Part shown: positions 26,547 to 35,721 of the stretch, piece after piece | Numbering within the stretch: the stretch's first letter is position 1 | How the letters are laid out: each line of letters opens with the position of its first letter | Assembly (NCBI GenBank): GCA_029239975.1 | Contig: JARBTX010000005.1 | Coordinates: 1-64,000 of the forward strand | Source: Anaerocolumna sp. | GTDB lineage: Bacteria; Bacillota; Clostridia; Lachnospirales; Lachnospiraceae | DNA length: 64,000 nt | Direction of reading: 5' to 3' | The notes under the pieces: generated by a model | What the model saw: the letters and a program-made list of their open reading frames with translations, nothing else | Told to the model about the DNA's origin: nothing | Databases searched by the model: none | Position numbers and translations under genes: made by a program

Positions 26547-27497
26547 TTATTCATGTTTCAATTCATTTATTTCCTTACTTTGATAAACTCTAACATAATC
26601 AATTAACATCTGCTGTGGAAAAACGGTCTCATCAACACCTTCTACTCCACCCCAGTCACCACCTACTGCTATATTTAGTAATAAGTGCATCTTTTTATCA
26701 AATGGCCATTCTTCAAAAGTAGGATTTGCCTTATATTTCGTTGGTTCAAATGTAAAATATAATTCTCCGTCGATATAAGCCATAATCTTATCTGGTAGCC
26801 ACTCAATACTATAGATATGATAATTTTCACTGACACCTTCTAAAAACTTTGTAGCAGTTTTTTGTGTACCAATCTTATGATAATAAGATTGAGTATGTAC
26901 AGATGCATGAACCGTATCTTGATTATATCCCACGTGTTCCATGATGTCAATTTCACCCGAAGCTGGCCATGAACCGTATTCCCAGTCTGTAGGAAGCATC
27001 CAGATTGCTGGCCAAGTACCTACACCTTTTGGAAGTTTAGCACACACTTCGATTTTGCCGTAAAGCCAATCACCTTTTCCTCTTGATACCATTCTGGCAG
27101 AGGTATAGTTCATACCTTCGTACTCTTCTTTTCTTGCTTCAATGGTTAAGATTCCGTCTTTTACAGTTGCGTTTTTATCGTTGGTATAGTATTGCAATTC
27201 GTTGTTTCCCCAACCACTTCCACCGACATCATAATCCCATTTTGTAGGATCTGGTAGCCCTTCATAATCAAATTCATCGGACCACACTAGTTCATAATTT
27301 AATTTATCATAGTCATATACATATCCTTTTGCTTTAATGTCTTCTGGAGCCACCTCCTTTACAGTACTTGGATCTACATATGCATCTGAAACCTGAGTTC
27401 CTATTCGGAAATCATCTTCTTTTTTACAAGCTGTGAGTAATGTGCATGCTAATAAGCTTGCCTGTAACAGAACAATAAATCTTTTCTTAGTTTTCAC
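26547..27497 (-). CDS. GH16 endo-β-1,3(4)-glucanase (laminarinase) lipoprotein
   Basis: The 316-residue protein opens with a lipoprotein signal peptide whose lipobox LTAC ends at Cys24. The catalytic GH16 motif GEIDIMEH gives nucleophile Glu182, Asp184 and acid/base Glu187. The extra residue in ExDxxE marks laminarinase-type members rather than lichenases. GWGNNELQYYT and GTWPAIWMLP support this. It would be tethered to the outer face of the membrane and cut β-1,3-glucan chains into importable pieces. The start is a GTG at 27497, 6 bases after GGAGG; reading further upstream would add 19 residues without a ribosome site and bury the signal peptide. Confidence 0.92.
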   Translation of the reverse strand: MKTKKRFIVLLQASLLACTLLTACKKEDDFRIGTQVSDAYVDPSTVKEVAPEDIKAKGYVYDYDKLNYELVWSDEFDYEGLPDPTKWDYDVGGSGWGNNELQYYTNDKNATVKDGILTIEARKEEYEGMNYTSARMVSRGKGDWLYGKIEVCAKLPKGVGTWPAIWMLPTDWEYGSWPASGEIDIMEHVGYNQDTVHASVHTQSYYHKIGTQKTATKFLEGVSENYHIYSIEWLPDKIMAYIDGELYFTFEPTKYKANPTFEEWPFDKKMHLLLNIAVGGDWGGVEGVDETVFPQQMLIDYVRVYQSKEINELKHE

Positions 27498-27568
27498 CCT
27501 AATCCTCCATAAGCTTGGGTCGTTACAATGAATTTCGACTCGTAACAGACCCAAGTATTATTTTTGTT

Positions 27569-28498
27569 TTATTCTCCAGTAATACCAGTGTTTTCAATAC
27601 CCTGAATGAATTGTTTTTGTACAAATGCATATAGGATAAGAAGTGGTGTTATGGAGATTAATGTTGCTGCCATTTTATAAGCTTCATTAATCTTAAATTG
27701 AGCATTTCCCCTACCAGCTGATGCATATGATTGGAATGCACTATCAAACATATTTAATTTAGCTGGAAGTAACTCAATGCTATTACGCACTAAAGTTCCT
27801 GTTATGTAAGTTTCATTCCAATTCCAAACTACAGAAAATAAAAATACAACAAGTACCGTTGAAAATGATAATTTCATAGCTATCTGAATAAACACCTGCA
27901 TAGGACTTGCACCATCAATCATGGCAGCTTCATCCAAGGAATAAGGAATTAAGTTAAAGAAATTATAGAAAATCAGGATTAATACGGTTGAATATACACC
28001 TTGCCCAAATAAAGACATTACAATTTGTGGAATTGGTGTACCAATTAAATTAAAACCTAAAATATTTTGTGCAGATATAAATATCATTAACCTTGGTACC
28101 ATTAGTAATGGTACTGGAATAATAAATGCTAATAATATCATAACAAACCACAATCTCTTTAATTTAAAATTGTATCTAGATAACGCAAAGCCAGTTAGTG
28201 CAGATACAATTGTTTGGCCTAATGCAAGCAAAGCCGAAAACCATACTGAATTCACTAAGGTAGATTTTAAATCCAAAACTTTAGCAGCAACTCCTACATT
28301 ATGGAAGGATGGCTTTTTAGGAAGCCATTCAACTGATGGATCAATAACATCTGTACTTGACATAAAGGCCATGGAAACCATCTTAAATATTGGTTCTAAA
28401 TAAATAAAACTAATACAAATCAATATAAAATAGATGCATAGTCTTAATACAGTTTTAAATTTGTTCGCTTTTTTTAATTTAGCAATATTTATTTTCAT
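27569..28498 (-). CDS. Sugar ABC transporter permease (MalG type), second pair
   Basis: The 309-residue protein has six hydrophobic segments and the EAA loop EAAMIDGASPMQVF that docks to the ATPase. It fits the MalG/AraQ branch of carbohydrate permeases (CUT1). Its start codon shares one base with the stop of the upstream permease gene (TAATG), so translation is coupled. With that partner it forms the second of two permease pairs in the locus. No ATPase gene is present here, so a shared MsmX-type ATPase encoded elsewhere would be needed. The substrate is inferred to be a β-gluco-oligosaccharide from the neighbouring hydrolases. Confidence 0.9.
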   Translation of the reverse strand: MKINIAKLKKANKFKTVLRLCIYFILICISFIYLEPIFKMVSMAFMSSTDVIDPSVEWLPKKPSFHNVGVAAKVLDLKSTLVNSVWFSALLALGQTIVSALTGFALSRYNFKLKRLWFVMILLAFIIPVPLLMVPRLMIFISAQNILGFNLIGTPIPQIVMSLFGQGVYSTVLILIFYNFFNLIPYSLDEAAMIDGASPMQVFIQIAMKLSFSTVLVVFLFSVVWNWNETYITGTLVRNSIELLPAKLNMFDSAFQSYASAGRGNAQFKINEAYKMAATLISITPLLILYAFVQKQFIQGIENTGITGE

Positions 28499-29469
28499 TA
28501 ATAATGCCTCCTAACTTTTTTGCTCTCTCGGAATAAAAGAAATGCTATTCCGATAATCGCAAGAACAATTAAGCTGTATATCCAAGCATAGGTTGCCGCA
28601 ACACCAAGTCCACCACTAGTATTTTCTGTTGCAGTTTTGATTAAGGAATATACCGGATTCGTTGTAAATGTACCTAGTTGTGCAATAGTAAATATGGTTA
28701 CAACTAAAGCAATTGGTTTAATGATTGGAATTGTTATTTTCCAAAGTGTCTGCCATGCATTTGCAGAATCAATTTGTGCAGCTTCGTAAAGGTTTGGATT
28801 AATTTTTTGTAATCCATTTATAAATAGGATTATTGGAATACCAGTAAACCATAATATGATGGATAACTGTTCAAACACTCCTACTAAAAGGTTCGCAAAA
28901 CCTGGTGAATAACTATTTATCATCTGTAAAATAAAAATATCTGTAAATTGTCTTGTCGTTTCTCCTGAACTTCCATTTGAACTTGAATCAATTAACTGAT
29001 ACATTACTGGACCTGACATTATAATAACAGGAAGGAAATAAATAGTTCGTAATGTCCCTTTTAAAAATCCAATGTGATTTAGTAGATATGCTAATATAAA
29101 GGATATAATCACAATTACAAAAGTATATGGAATAATCATCCCCAAAAAGTCAATTAGTGCAGGTATAAATTCCACATTTTCAAAAAAGGCCATGGAATAG
29201 TTACCTAGTCCAATAAAATCAATTTCGAATCCAATTACTGTTTGTTTTACTGTTGTAAAGCTTAAAGCAATGGTTGCAAGGAAAGGTATCGCAGTAAAAA
29301 TGACAAATCCAAAAATCCAAGGAGCCATAAACATATAGCCAAGTTTATTTTGCTTTTGTTTATAAGTTTTTATTTTTCTTTTCTTCTCAGAAACTTTTGA
29401 ATCCGTATCAGTTTTTGCATCTGATTTTACATCTGTTGCTTCATTAACATACTTAACTTCATTCTTCAT
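28498..29469 (-). CDS. Sugar ABC transporter permease (MalF type), second pair
   Basis: The 323-residue protein has a charged, lysine-rich cytoplasmic N-terminus of about 42 residues, six membrane segments and the EAA loop EAAQIDSANAWQTLWKI. It is the MalF-type partner of the permease that follows. A gap of 13 bases separates it from the DUF5696 gene upstream. A strong GGAGGAG precedes the ATG. The two permease pairs in one locus suggest either two oligosaccharide sizes or a larger composite transporter, which is open. Confidence 0.9.
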   Translation of the reverse strand: MKNEVKYVNEATDVKSDAKTDTDSKVSEKKRKIKTYKQKQNKLGYMFMAPWIFGFVIFTAIPFLATIALSFTTVKQTVIGFEIDFIGLGNYSMAFFENVEFIPALIDFLGMIIPYTFVIVIISFILAYLLNHIGFLKGTLRTIYFLPVIIMSGPVMYQLIDSSSNGSSGETTRQFTDIFILQMINSYSPGFANLLVGVFEQLSIILWFTGIPIILFINGLQKINPNLYEAAQIDSANAWQTLWKITIPIIKPIALVVTIFTIAQLGTFTTNPVYSLIKTATENTSGGLGVAATYAWIYSLIVLAIIGIAFLLFRESKKVRRHY

Positions 29470-29482
29470 GCTGCTCCTCCTT

Positions 29483-31879
29483 TCATTGAATCACGGATGC
29501 ACTAAGTGGTGCAACTTCTGATTGTTCATGAGTTACAGTTTCATCTGTATAGTTAATGATAACTTTTTTTGTTTCACTTCCATTGGTGTATGTATTCATA
29601 ATGACACCATTATCAAGAACTGTTCTTCCAGACCATTTATAACCAATCACTTGACTTAACACGTCGTTTACTTTAGTGTATACAGTTTTAATTAATCCTT
29701 CATATTGGTTAAACTCTGTAGAATAAAGGTCTGCAGATGGAGTCGAAGCCAAATGATAGGATGGCTCTTGTGATAGGATAAAGGATGGAGATAAATTGTA
29801 ATCAATCATTCTTAATATATCAGTCTGTGTATAGAACGAGAAGTTAGAATAAGGAGCATATACTTCCATCGTACCGTTTAAAACCATCTGTAAAAATGGA
29901 ACCGCATCTGTTTCAAAGACATATTGGGAAGTTCCCACTGGACTTTGTAAATATCTATCTGTATATTTCCACAAATACATATTAGGACTCTCCATATTTA
30001 ATTTCACTTTCTCTTTTGCTTTCGTAAACGTATCTTGATATAATGCTATAGCATCGGATACGGATGTCTCTACCCCATCACTATCATAGTTACTAATCAA
30101 AGTATTCGAAATTCCACCAACTGTCATAGAATCTACATAGGAAGATACATCTTTTAACTGCTCCTTAAACCACTGGGCACTCTTTTTAGGAGTTGCAAAG
30201 GAGAAATTTGAAACCGGTACATTTTCAGGTAATACCCATCTCTTATCTAAATCCAAATACCAGGAGTTGATATGTCTAGTCGCATTATTATGGTAGTTTA
30301 ACATTAACTTGTTGATAGTCGTGTAGTCCCTCGCATAAGAAATATCGATACCTATCTCGGCAAACTCTTTTATTAAATCCTTAAAGTCATGTTTACTTCC
30401 GACTTTTCCTAAATATTTTGAAGAGTTTGGTTTCGCTAATGTTTCTCCACCCTTTTGCCAACCATAAAGTCCTGAATTCACATTTGTTATTGCATCATTC
30501 TTTGAAATGGTATTTAAAATATTTCGAACATCATCTGTAGTCGTAACTACTACTTCATCTGTTCCTACAATACCTTTTTTAGAGTCTGACATAATAAAAT
30601 CTAATCTTAATGGAATGTCTGCTTTGGTTGTTGTTTGTTCTGTTAATACACCAGTATCTATTAGATGTTTACGGTACGTAGATGCCATACCAGTATAATC
30701 CGCTGCAGGTGTTCCATCAGAACCATCACCAGCTAAAAAGGTATAACTCATTTTAATATCAAAAACATTTGGTTCTTTCATTAAAGTAAAGTAACCTTCA
30801 CCTTTTTTGTTATATACTTGAAAATAATTGACATTATAAACGAATCTTGGATAAGCCCAGTTATAATAGGTCAGATTTTCCTCTGGCCTCATTACAATTT
30901 CCATGTATTCTGCACCACTATCAGCATAAGCTACAAACGCAGCTTGTTTATCACCGTGAGCTATACCAAATACAGGCATAACTGGGTCTTTTAGTGGAAT
31001 GGCATCCGTTAATGAATTATTGTAATAGGTAGACTGTGCATAATCCATTCCGTATACATTACCGGTATATAACGAAAATGGAGCACTGTTATCAGCGAAT
31101 CTTATTAAACTTCCGCTACCATCTGGAACAAATACATAACCTGGTATCTTATATTTTTCCACTTCAATGTCATACATTTGGGTATCTTCATTGTATAATT
31201 TGAATTTACCACCACTTGCACCTAAAAATGGAGAAATATTAATAGCAAGTAAACTATTTTTACCTTTACCAGTAATGTCTTCGTCTTTAATTTCGTAGGT
31301 AATTGTATCTTCACTAAAGGTTAAATAAACTTTTATTTCTAATTCTAAGAAGGTAAAATTAATATCGAGTCGTCTTGTACTTGGATTATCATTTAAGGTA
31401 ACAAGACTGGATTTTACACCGTCTTTCGATGCACTAGAAACATTTTTTATTGTTTCTGACTCATTGTATTCTACTGTAATCAAAGAGTTAGCAATACCAG
31501 TATATGTTGTACTCATTTTTGCTTCTTCCGGTACTGCTTTTTCTAAGATTTCTTCTGGTGTAGTTGCTTCTAATAAACTATCATCAATATCCTTATTAAA
31601 TGGTATATCAAGTCCAGTCTTCCAGGTATACCCTGTTCTTTTATCTAAGATAGAAAAAACGTCTCTATCTTCTCTAAAGTAATAACATAAGGTATCTGTT
31701 TCATAAATTAATTCATAATCATCATACTTAACAATATCATAACTAACCTTATCCGGTGGTAGTTTGGTATCTCTATTTGTAGTTAGGTATGCCGCCTTAA
31801 CATAGCCAAAGGAGATTATTCCTACAACCACAAGTGCAAAAAATATTATTAAGAACTTTCTCTTTTTAACCAAGAACAT
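29483..31879 (-). CDS. DUF5696 protein, membrane-anchored, possible non-canonical glycosidase fold
   Basis: The 798-residue protein has a single N-terminal membrane segment (about 9-29) and a large outer part. I recognise it as DUF5696, a family that often lies in Firmicute ABC sugar-uptake loci. A β-rich first half (with PDGSGSLIRF near 250) precedes an α/β second half with repeated Tyr and Asp residues, reminiscent of a sandwich-plus-barrel glycosidase. No catalytic pair can be assigned by eye. Its first 14 bases overlap the end of the YIP1 gene, so the two are translated together. Function is unknown: a glycan-binding or glycan-cutting accessory of the transporter is a reasonable guess. 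Confidence 0.75.
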   Translation of the reverse strand: MFLVKKRKFLIIFFALVVVGIISFGYVKAAYLTTNRDTKLPPDKVSYDIVKYDDYELIYETDTLCYYFREDRDVFSILDKRTGYTWKTGLDIPFNKDIDDSLLEATTPEEILEKAVPEEAKMSTTYTGIANSLITVEYNESETIKNVSSASKDGVKSSLVTLNDNPSTRRLDINFTFLELEIKVYLTFSEDTITYEIKDEDITGKGKNSLLAINISPFLGASGGKFKLYNEDTQMYDIEVEKYKIPGYVFVPDGSGSLIRFADNSAPFSLYTGNVYGMDYAQSTYYNNSLTDAIPLKDPVMPVFGIAHGDKQAAFVAYADSGAEYMEIVMRPEENLTYYNWAYPRFVYNVNYFQVYNKKGEGYFTLMKEPNVFDIKMSYTFLAGDGSDGTPAADYTGMASTYRKHLIDTGVLTEQTTTKADIPLRLDFIMSDSKKGIVGTDEVVVTTTDDVRNILNTISKNDAITNVNSGLYGWQKGGETLAKPNSSKYLGKVGSKHDFKDLIKEFAEIGIDISYARDYTTINKLMLNYHNNATRHINSWYLDLDKRWVLPENVPVSNFSFATPKKSAQWFKEQLKDVSSYVDSMTVGGISNTLISNYDSDGVETSVSDAIALYQDTFTKAKEKVKLNMESPNMYLWKYTDRYLQSPVGTSQYVFETDAVPFLQMVLNGTMEVYAPYSNFSFYTQTDILRMIDYNLSPSFILSQEPSYHLASTPSADLYSTEFNQYEGLIKTVYTKVNDVLSQVIGYKWSGRTVLDNGVIMNTYTNGSETKKVIINYTDETVTHEQSEVAPLSASVIQ

Positions 31880-33899
31880 TTCGTGTCATCTCCTTTGCTA
31901 AGGTTTGTAAGAATTGCCATAATTGCTCCCACATAATTATTACTATAAGTGCCATAATTGCGGCAATTATCATAAATACTACTGTTATAATCATACTAGA
32001 CACTGTTTCTTTCGTTGTATAATCATGAACCGTTTGAAATCCTAAGAATATGGAAATAACCGACCATATAAGTCCTATGTATAAAATAATTGTTAAAAGA
32101 AAAGCTTCATTATTAGTTAAAAAATATGACATTATTGTTATGGCTACCATTGATATCATAATAGGCATTACTCCATAAGCAGGTATCATATATACCTGTT
32201 TAAAACTACCATCACCATCTTTTATAGATGTAACTAAGTAATTACAAACAATAAATAAAATCAAGATAGTAAAGAAACCAATTACGATTGCATTAATATC
32301 TAAATCTTCAATGGCAACAAACTGATAAATAAAACCTTTACTAGTTTTATACGCCATGTATACTATGAAAAATAAAGCATATAGTATGGTTGCACCTCTT
32401 GTGGTGCCTTTTCTATTCACCCGGATATCATAGTAACGATCAATTGGATGTTTTGGTATTTTTAAAGCATATAAAACTTCTCCAAGAATAGGTAAATTAT
32501 AAAGCTTATTAGAGACATTTCTTTTAAATGTTCTTACTTTTCTCTTCTTATCTAATTTCTTTACTAAGAATGAAACAAACCATAATAGAGCAATAACTCC
32601 TGCAAATATCGGCAGATTATCTTGTATCCAAGCATTTCTAACTTCCCAGAAAGCTTCCGAATAATAATCTCTATTACCTGCTACTTTAAAATGTTCCATT
32701 GCCTCTTCATATTTACCAGCATGTAAATATGCTTTACCAACACCATTATGAGCAAGTACTGACATCTGGTTAAGTTTAAGAACTTCTGTCCATTTATCTA
32801 ATGCTTCTTCATATAGACCTTTCTCATATAACCCCATAGAGTTATATACCATAAGAGCATAATCCGTTGGTTTAAAAGATTGTAAATATCCTTTTTGTCC
32901 GTCAACCGCCCAAATGTTTCCATTGTTATCTACAGCTATGGTTGGTAGAGATGCAAAAAGACCCGATACATCAACGTCAAATACATAAGAACCAAATTCA
33001 AATATTAACTCGCCAGAACTTGAATAAATATCGATGTAACCACTTGTTTCACTGGTATAAATAATTCCTTGGTTGTCGACATAAACATCAGTCATGGAAT
33101 CATATCCCCAAACAGGATTTTTGAACATATTTCCACCAGCTGTGTTATGTTTCTTTAAACCGTCTGTATGAGTACCCATAGTAGTTGAATAGACAATACC
33201 GCTTTTATCAATGAATACATTGGAGAACGTAGTTGGTACTCGGTCAACTAAATTCTCTAACTGTGCTCTTGTAAAAATAGCATTCTGTATCGCTTGTGGT
33301 AAGGATAATTTGGTTTTATTCACGGTAAAGTATCCTAAGAATTCACCTGTGTGAGCTAATTGAATAATACCATTGTAAACACCTTCACCAACAATATACA
33401 TATTACCACTATTATCTACTGCAATACGGATTGGTTCAAATTTTGTGTCTGCAAAAGATGGTGTAGTAGGTTTTGCAAAACCTTCTACAAAGTTAAAATT
33501 CTTATCAAAGTGAAATACCTTTTTTGCTCTAGGATCTGCAACATAGATATCACCTTTTTTCGTAACATATACTCCCTTAGGATTCGCAAATTCTTCATAA
33601 GTTAATATTCCTGCAACTTTACCATTATTGATATCATATTTTACAATTCTAAGGTTTGCAGAATCTGCTATGTAAAGCATATTATCACTATCAATAAATA
33701 AATCTTCTGGAGCAGATAGCCCAAGATCTGTTATTGTTTTATCCGGTAGATAAGCATCTTGTGTTCTAGTATAATACCCTTTTTCGTCCAGGGTATAAGT
33801 GTAGCTTGTTGCCTGCGACGCAGATACAGAAAGCGTTGGAATAGCAGAAACAACAAAAGCTATCAGAATAATCAAAACTGCTTTTAATTGTTTATTCAT
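31866..33899 (-). CDS. NHL-repeat / TPR / YIP1 membrane protein
   Basis: The 677-residue protein starts with a signal peptide (about 7-28), then NHL-type β-propeller repeats (about 50-345, units such as LFIDSDNMLYIADSAN and IAVDNSGNMYIVGEG). A TPR stretch follows (about 350-425), then a membrane segment near 432-448 and a C-terminal YIP1-like domain of about five more segments. The propeller and TPR would face outside. The family recurs next to DUF5696 in sugar ABC loci; the role is unknown, perhaps scaffold or receptor. It overlaps the DUF5696 gene by 14 bases and follows the first permease pair by 10 bases. Confidence 0.8.
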   Translation of the reverse strand: MNKQLKAVLIILIAFVVSAIPTLSVSASQATSYTYTLDEKGYYTRTQDAYLPDKTITDLGLSAPEDLFIDSDNMLYIADSANLRIVKYDINNGKVAGILTYEEFANPKGVYVTKKGDIYVADPRAKKVFHFDKNFNFVEGFAKPTTPSFADTKFEPIRIAVDNSGNMYIVGEGVYNGIIQLAHTGEFLGYFTVNKTKLSLPQAIQNAIFTRAQLENLVDRVPTTFSNVFIDKSGIVYSTTMGTHTDGLKKHNTAGGNMFKNPVWGYDSMTDVYVDNQGIIYTSETSGYIDIYSSSGELIFEFGSYVFDVDVSGLFASLPTIAVDNNGNIWAVDGQKGYLQSFKPTDYALMVYNSMGLYEKGLYEEALDKWTEVLKLNQMSVLAHNGVGKAYLHAGKYEEAMEHFKVAGNRDYYSEAFWEVRNAWIQDNLPIFAGVIALLWFVSFLVKKLDKKRKVRTFKRNVSNKLYNLPILGEVLYALKIPKHPIDRYYDIRVNRKGTTRGATILYALFFIVYMAYKTSKGFIYQFVAIEDLDINAIVIGFFTILILFIVCNYLVTSIKDGDGSFKQVYMIPAYGVMPIMISMVAITIMSYFLTNNEAFLLTIILYIGLIWSVISIFLGFQTVHDYTTKETVSSMIITVVFMIIAAIMALIVIIMWEQLWQFLQTLAKEMTRNVLG

Positions 33900-33909
33900 T
33901 TCGCGCCTC

Positions 33910-34779
33910 CTATTTAATACCGGAATGAGTCATAGTATTCATAACTTGAGATTGCATACAGATAAATATAATAATGTTAGGTAATGACAATATTACCGTA
34001 GCTGCTGCAACCATACCAGCTGCTGCAACTGCATTATTTGTTGCAATTGAAGTTAAATAGAATGCTAATGTTCTCATGGAATCATTGGTTATAAAATTAT
34101 TAGATGCTTCTGTTGCATTCCATACAGCTTGGAATGTTAATACAATGGAAGTTGCTATTGCTGGCCTTGTTAACGGTATAATAACTTTTTGTATAATTTT
34201 AACATCCTTCGCTCCATCCATTACTGCTGCTTCTATCAATGCATCCGGAATTTGATCAACAAACTGTTTTACTAAAAACAATCCAACTGGCATTGCAAGT
34301 AGTGGTAGTATGTGTGCCATCCAAGTATTAATTAACCCAGATTGTACAATTACTATGTATCTTGGAACTGCCACTGCAGTAGCAACAAACATCAAAGCCA
34401 TTTGGTTAATGTTAAATAAGGTACTCTTTAACCTAAATTTCTTTTTCGAAAATACATAAGCCGCTCCAATTGTAATAATTACATTTAAAACAACGGTTAA
34501 CAATGCTATCACTAAAGAGTTAAATAAATATCTAGACATTGGTACACCAGTTGTTCCAGATAATGCAAATAAATCAGAAAAATTACGCATAGTAGGATTT
34601 CTAACAAATATTCTTGGTGGGTATGCAAAAAGCTCTCCAAGTGGCTTAAAAGCCTGATTTATTATATAAACTACTGGTAAAATCATAAAGATTGCTAAGG
34701 GAACTAATATAATATAAAACTTTAACTGTGAAAGCGAGAAACGCTTCGGATTTATTTTTGTTCCTTGAAAATTAGCCAT
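33910..34779 (-). CDS. Sugar ABC transporter permease (MalG type), first pair
   Basis: The 289-residue protein has six hydrophobic segments and the EAA loop EAAVMDGAKDVKIIQKVII. It belongs to the MalG/AraQ branch. A 12-base gap follows the MalF-type permease gene. With that permease and the giant binding protein just upstream it would form the first transporter of the locus. GGAGGAAG precedes the ATG. Confidence 0.9.
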   Translation of the reverse strand: MANFQGTKINPKRFSLSQLKFYIILVPLAIFMILPVVYIINQAFKPLGELFAYPPRIFVRNPTMRNFSDLFALSGTTGVPMSRYLFNSLVIALLTVVLNVIITIGAAYVFSKKKFRLKSTLFNINQMALMFVATAVAVPRYIVIVQSGLINTWMAHILPLLAMPVGLFLVKQFVDQIPDALIEAAVMDGAKDVKIIQKVIIPLTRPAIATSIVLTFQAVWNATEASNNFITNDSMRTLAFYLTSIATNNAVAAAGMVAAATVILSLPNIIIFICMQSQVMNTMTHSGIK

Positions 34780-34791
34780 ATTTTCTTCCTC

Positions 34792-35721
34792 CTACTCCTT
34801 CTCTCCAAATAGTCCATGGGCAATCTTAGAAAATAGGGTTACAACTAAAAGAAGTACTACGGAAACCGCAGCTGCATAACCCATTTCATAACGAAGGAAT
34901 CCATAATCATCAATGTGGTTTGTAATTAATTGGCCTGCATAACCTGGTGTTGGATTACCACCTGATAATGTAACACCAATCCATCCCATATTAAATGCAT
35001 TAACAATAGCCATAACTGCACCAAATAACATCTGCGGTCTCATGGAAGGAATGGTAATATAAAATATTTCTTGGAAACGGTTTCTTAAACCATCTACATA
35101 TGCTGCTTCATATAACTCTTCGTTAATATTTAATACACCTGATATCATCGCTAAGAATCCAATACCCATTGCTGACCATAACGAAACGAATATCATAATA
35201 TTCATTAAATAATCAGGAGATAATAAAAATTGGATTGGTTGATCAATTACTCCCAACTGCATAAGTAAGTTATTCATAATACCTCTTTGATCACCTGTAA
35301 ATACGGCTCTCCAGATAACATCAATGAATACTGGACCTAGCATAGATGGTGTATAAATTGCTAATGCTAATACGGTTCTTGGTATTGGTTGTATTTGAGC
35401 TAGCATCCAAGCAAGTATAAAGGATAATGCGTAACCACCAGGACCAACTATTAAAGCATATTTTAATGTGTTAGGTAATACGAATTTTAAAAACACTTCG
35501 TCTTGGGTAATTAAAGTAATATAGTTTAACAATCCAACGAATTTAGGTGGATTAATTACATCGAAATAACTAAAGGATAAACCAATCGCAACCGCTACTG
35601 GTATTGCAATAAATGTAAAAAATAGCAAAGCATATGGAAGCAATAAGAAAAATATTCGAACGCCATCTTTACGAACTACTTTTTTCTTTGTCTGTTTTAA
35701 CTTTCGATTCGTATTATCCAT
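34792..35721 (-). CDS. Sugar ABC transporter permease (MalF type), first pair
   Basis: The 309-residue protein has six membrane segments and the EAA loop [18 protein letters not shown]. It is the MalF-type half of the first permease pair. Its start directly abuts the stop of the giant binding-protein gene, with the ribosome site GGAGGTGG lying inside that gene, so expression is coupled. Substrate inferred from context as β-gluco-oligosaccharide. Confidence 0.9.
   Translation of the reverse strand: MDNTNRKLKQTKKKVVRKDGVRIFFLLLPYALLFFTFIAIPVAVAIGLSFSYFDVINPPKFVGLLNYITLITQDEVFLKFVLPNTLKYALIVGPGGYALSFILAWMLAQIQPIPRTVLALAIYTPSMLGPVFIDVIWRAVFTGDQRGIMNNLLMQLGVIDQPIQFLLSPDYLMNIMIFVSLWSAMGIGFLAMISGVLNINEELYEAAYVDGLRNRFQEIFYITIPSMRPQMLFGAVMAIVNAFNMGWIGVTLSGGNPTPGYAGQLITNHIDDYGFLRYEMGYAAAVSVVLLLVVTLFSKIAHGLFGEKE

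Noticed and set aside
26547-27554. GH16 start at 27554
   Set aside because: It would put 19 unrelated residues before the lipoprotein signal peptide; the GTG at 27497 has a well-placed GGAGG.
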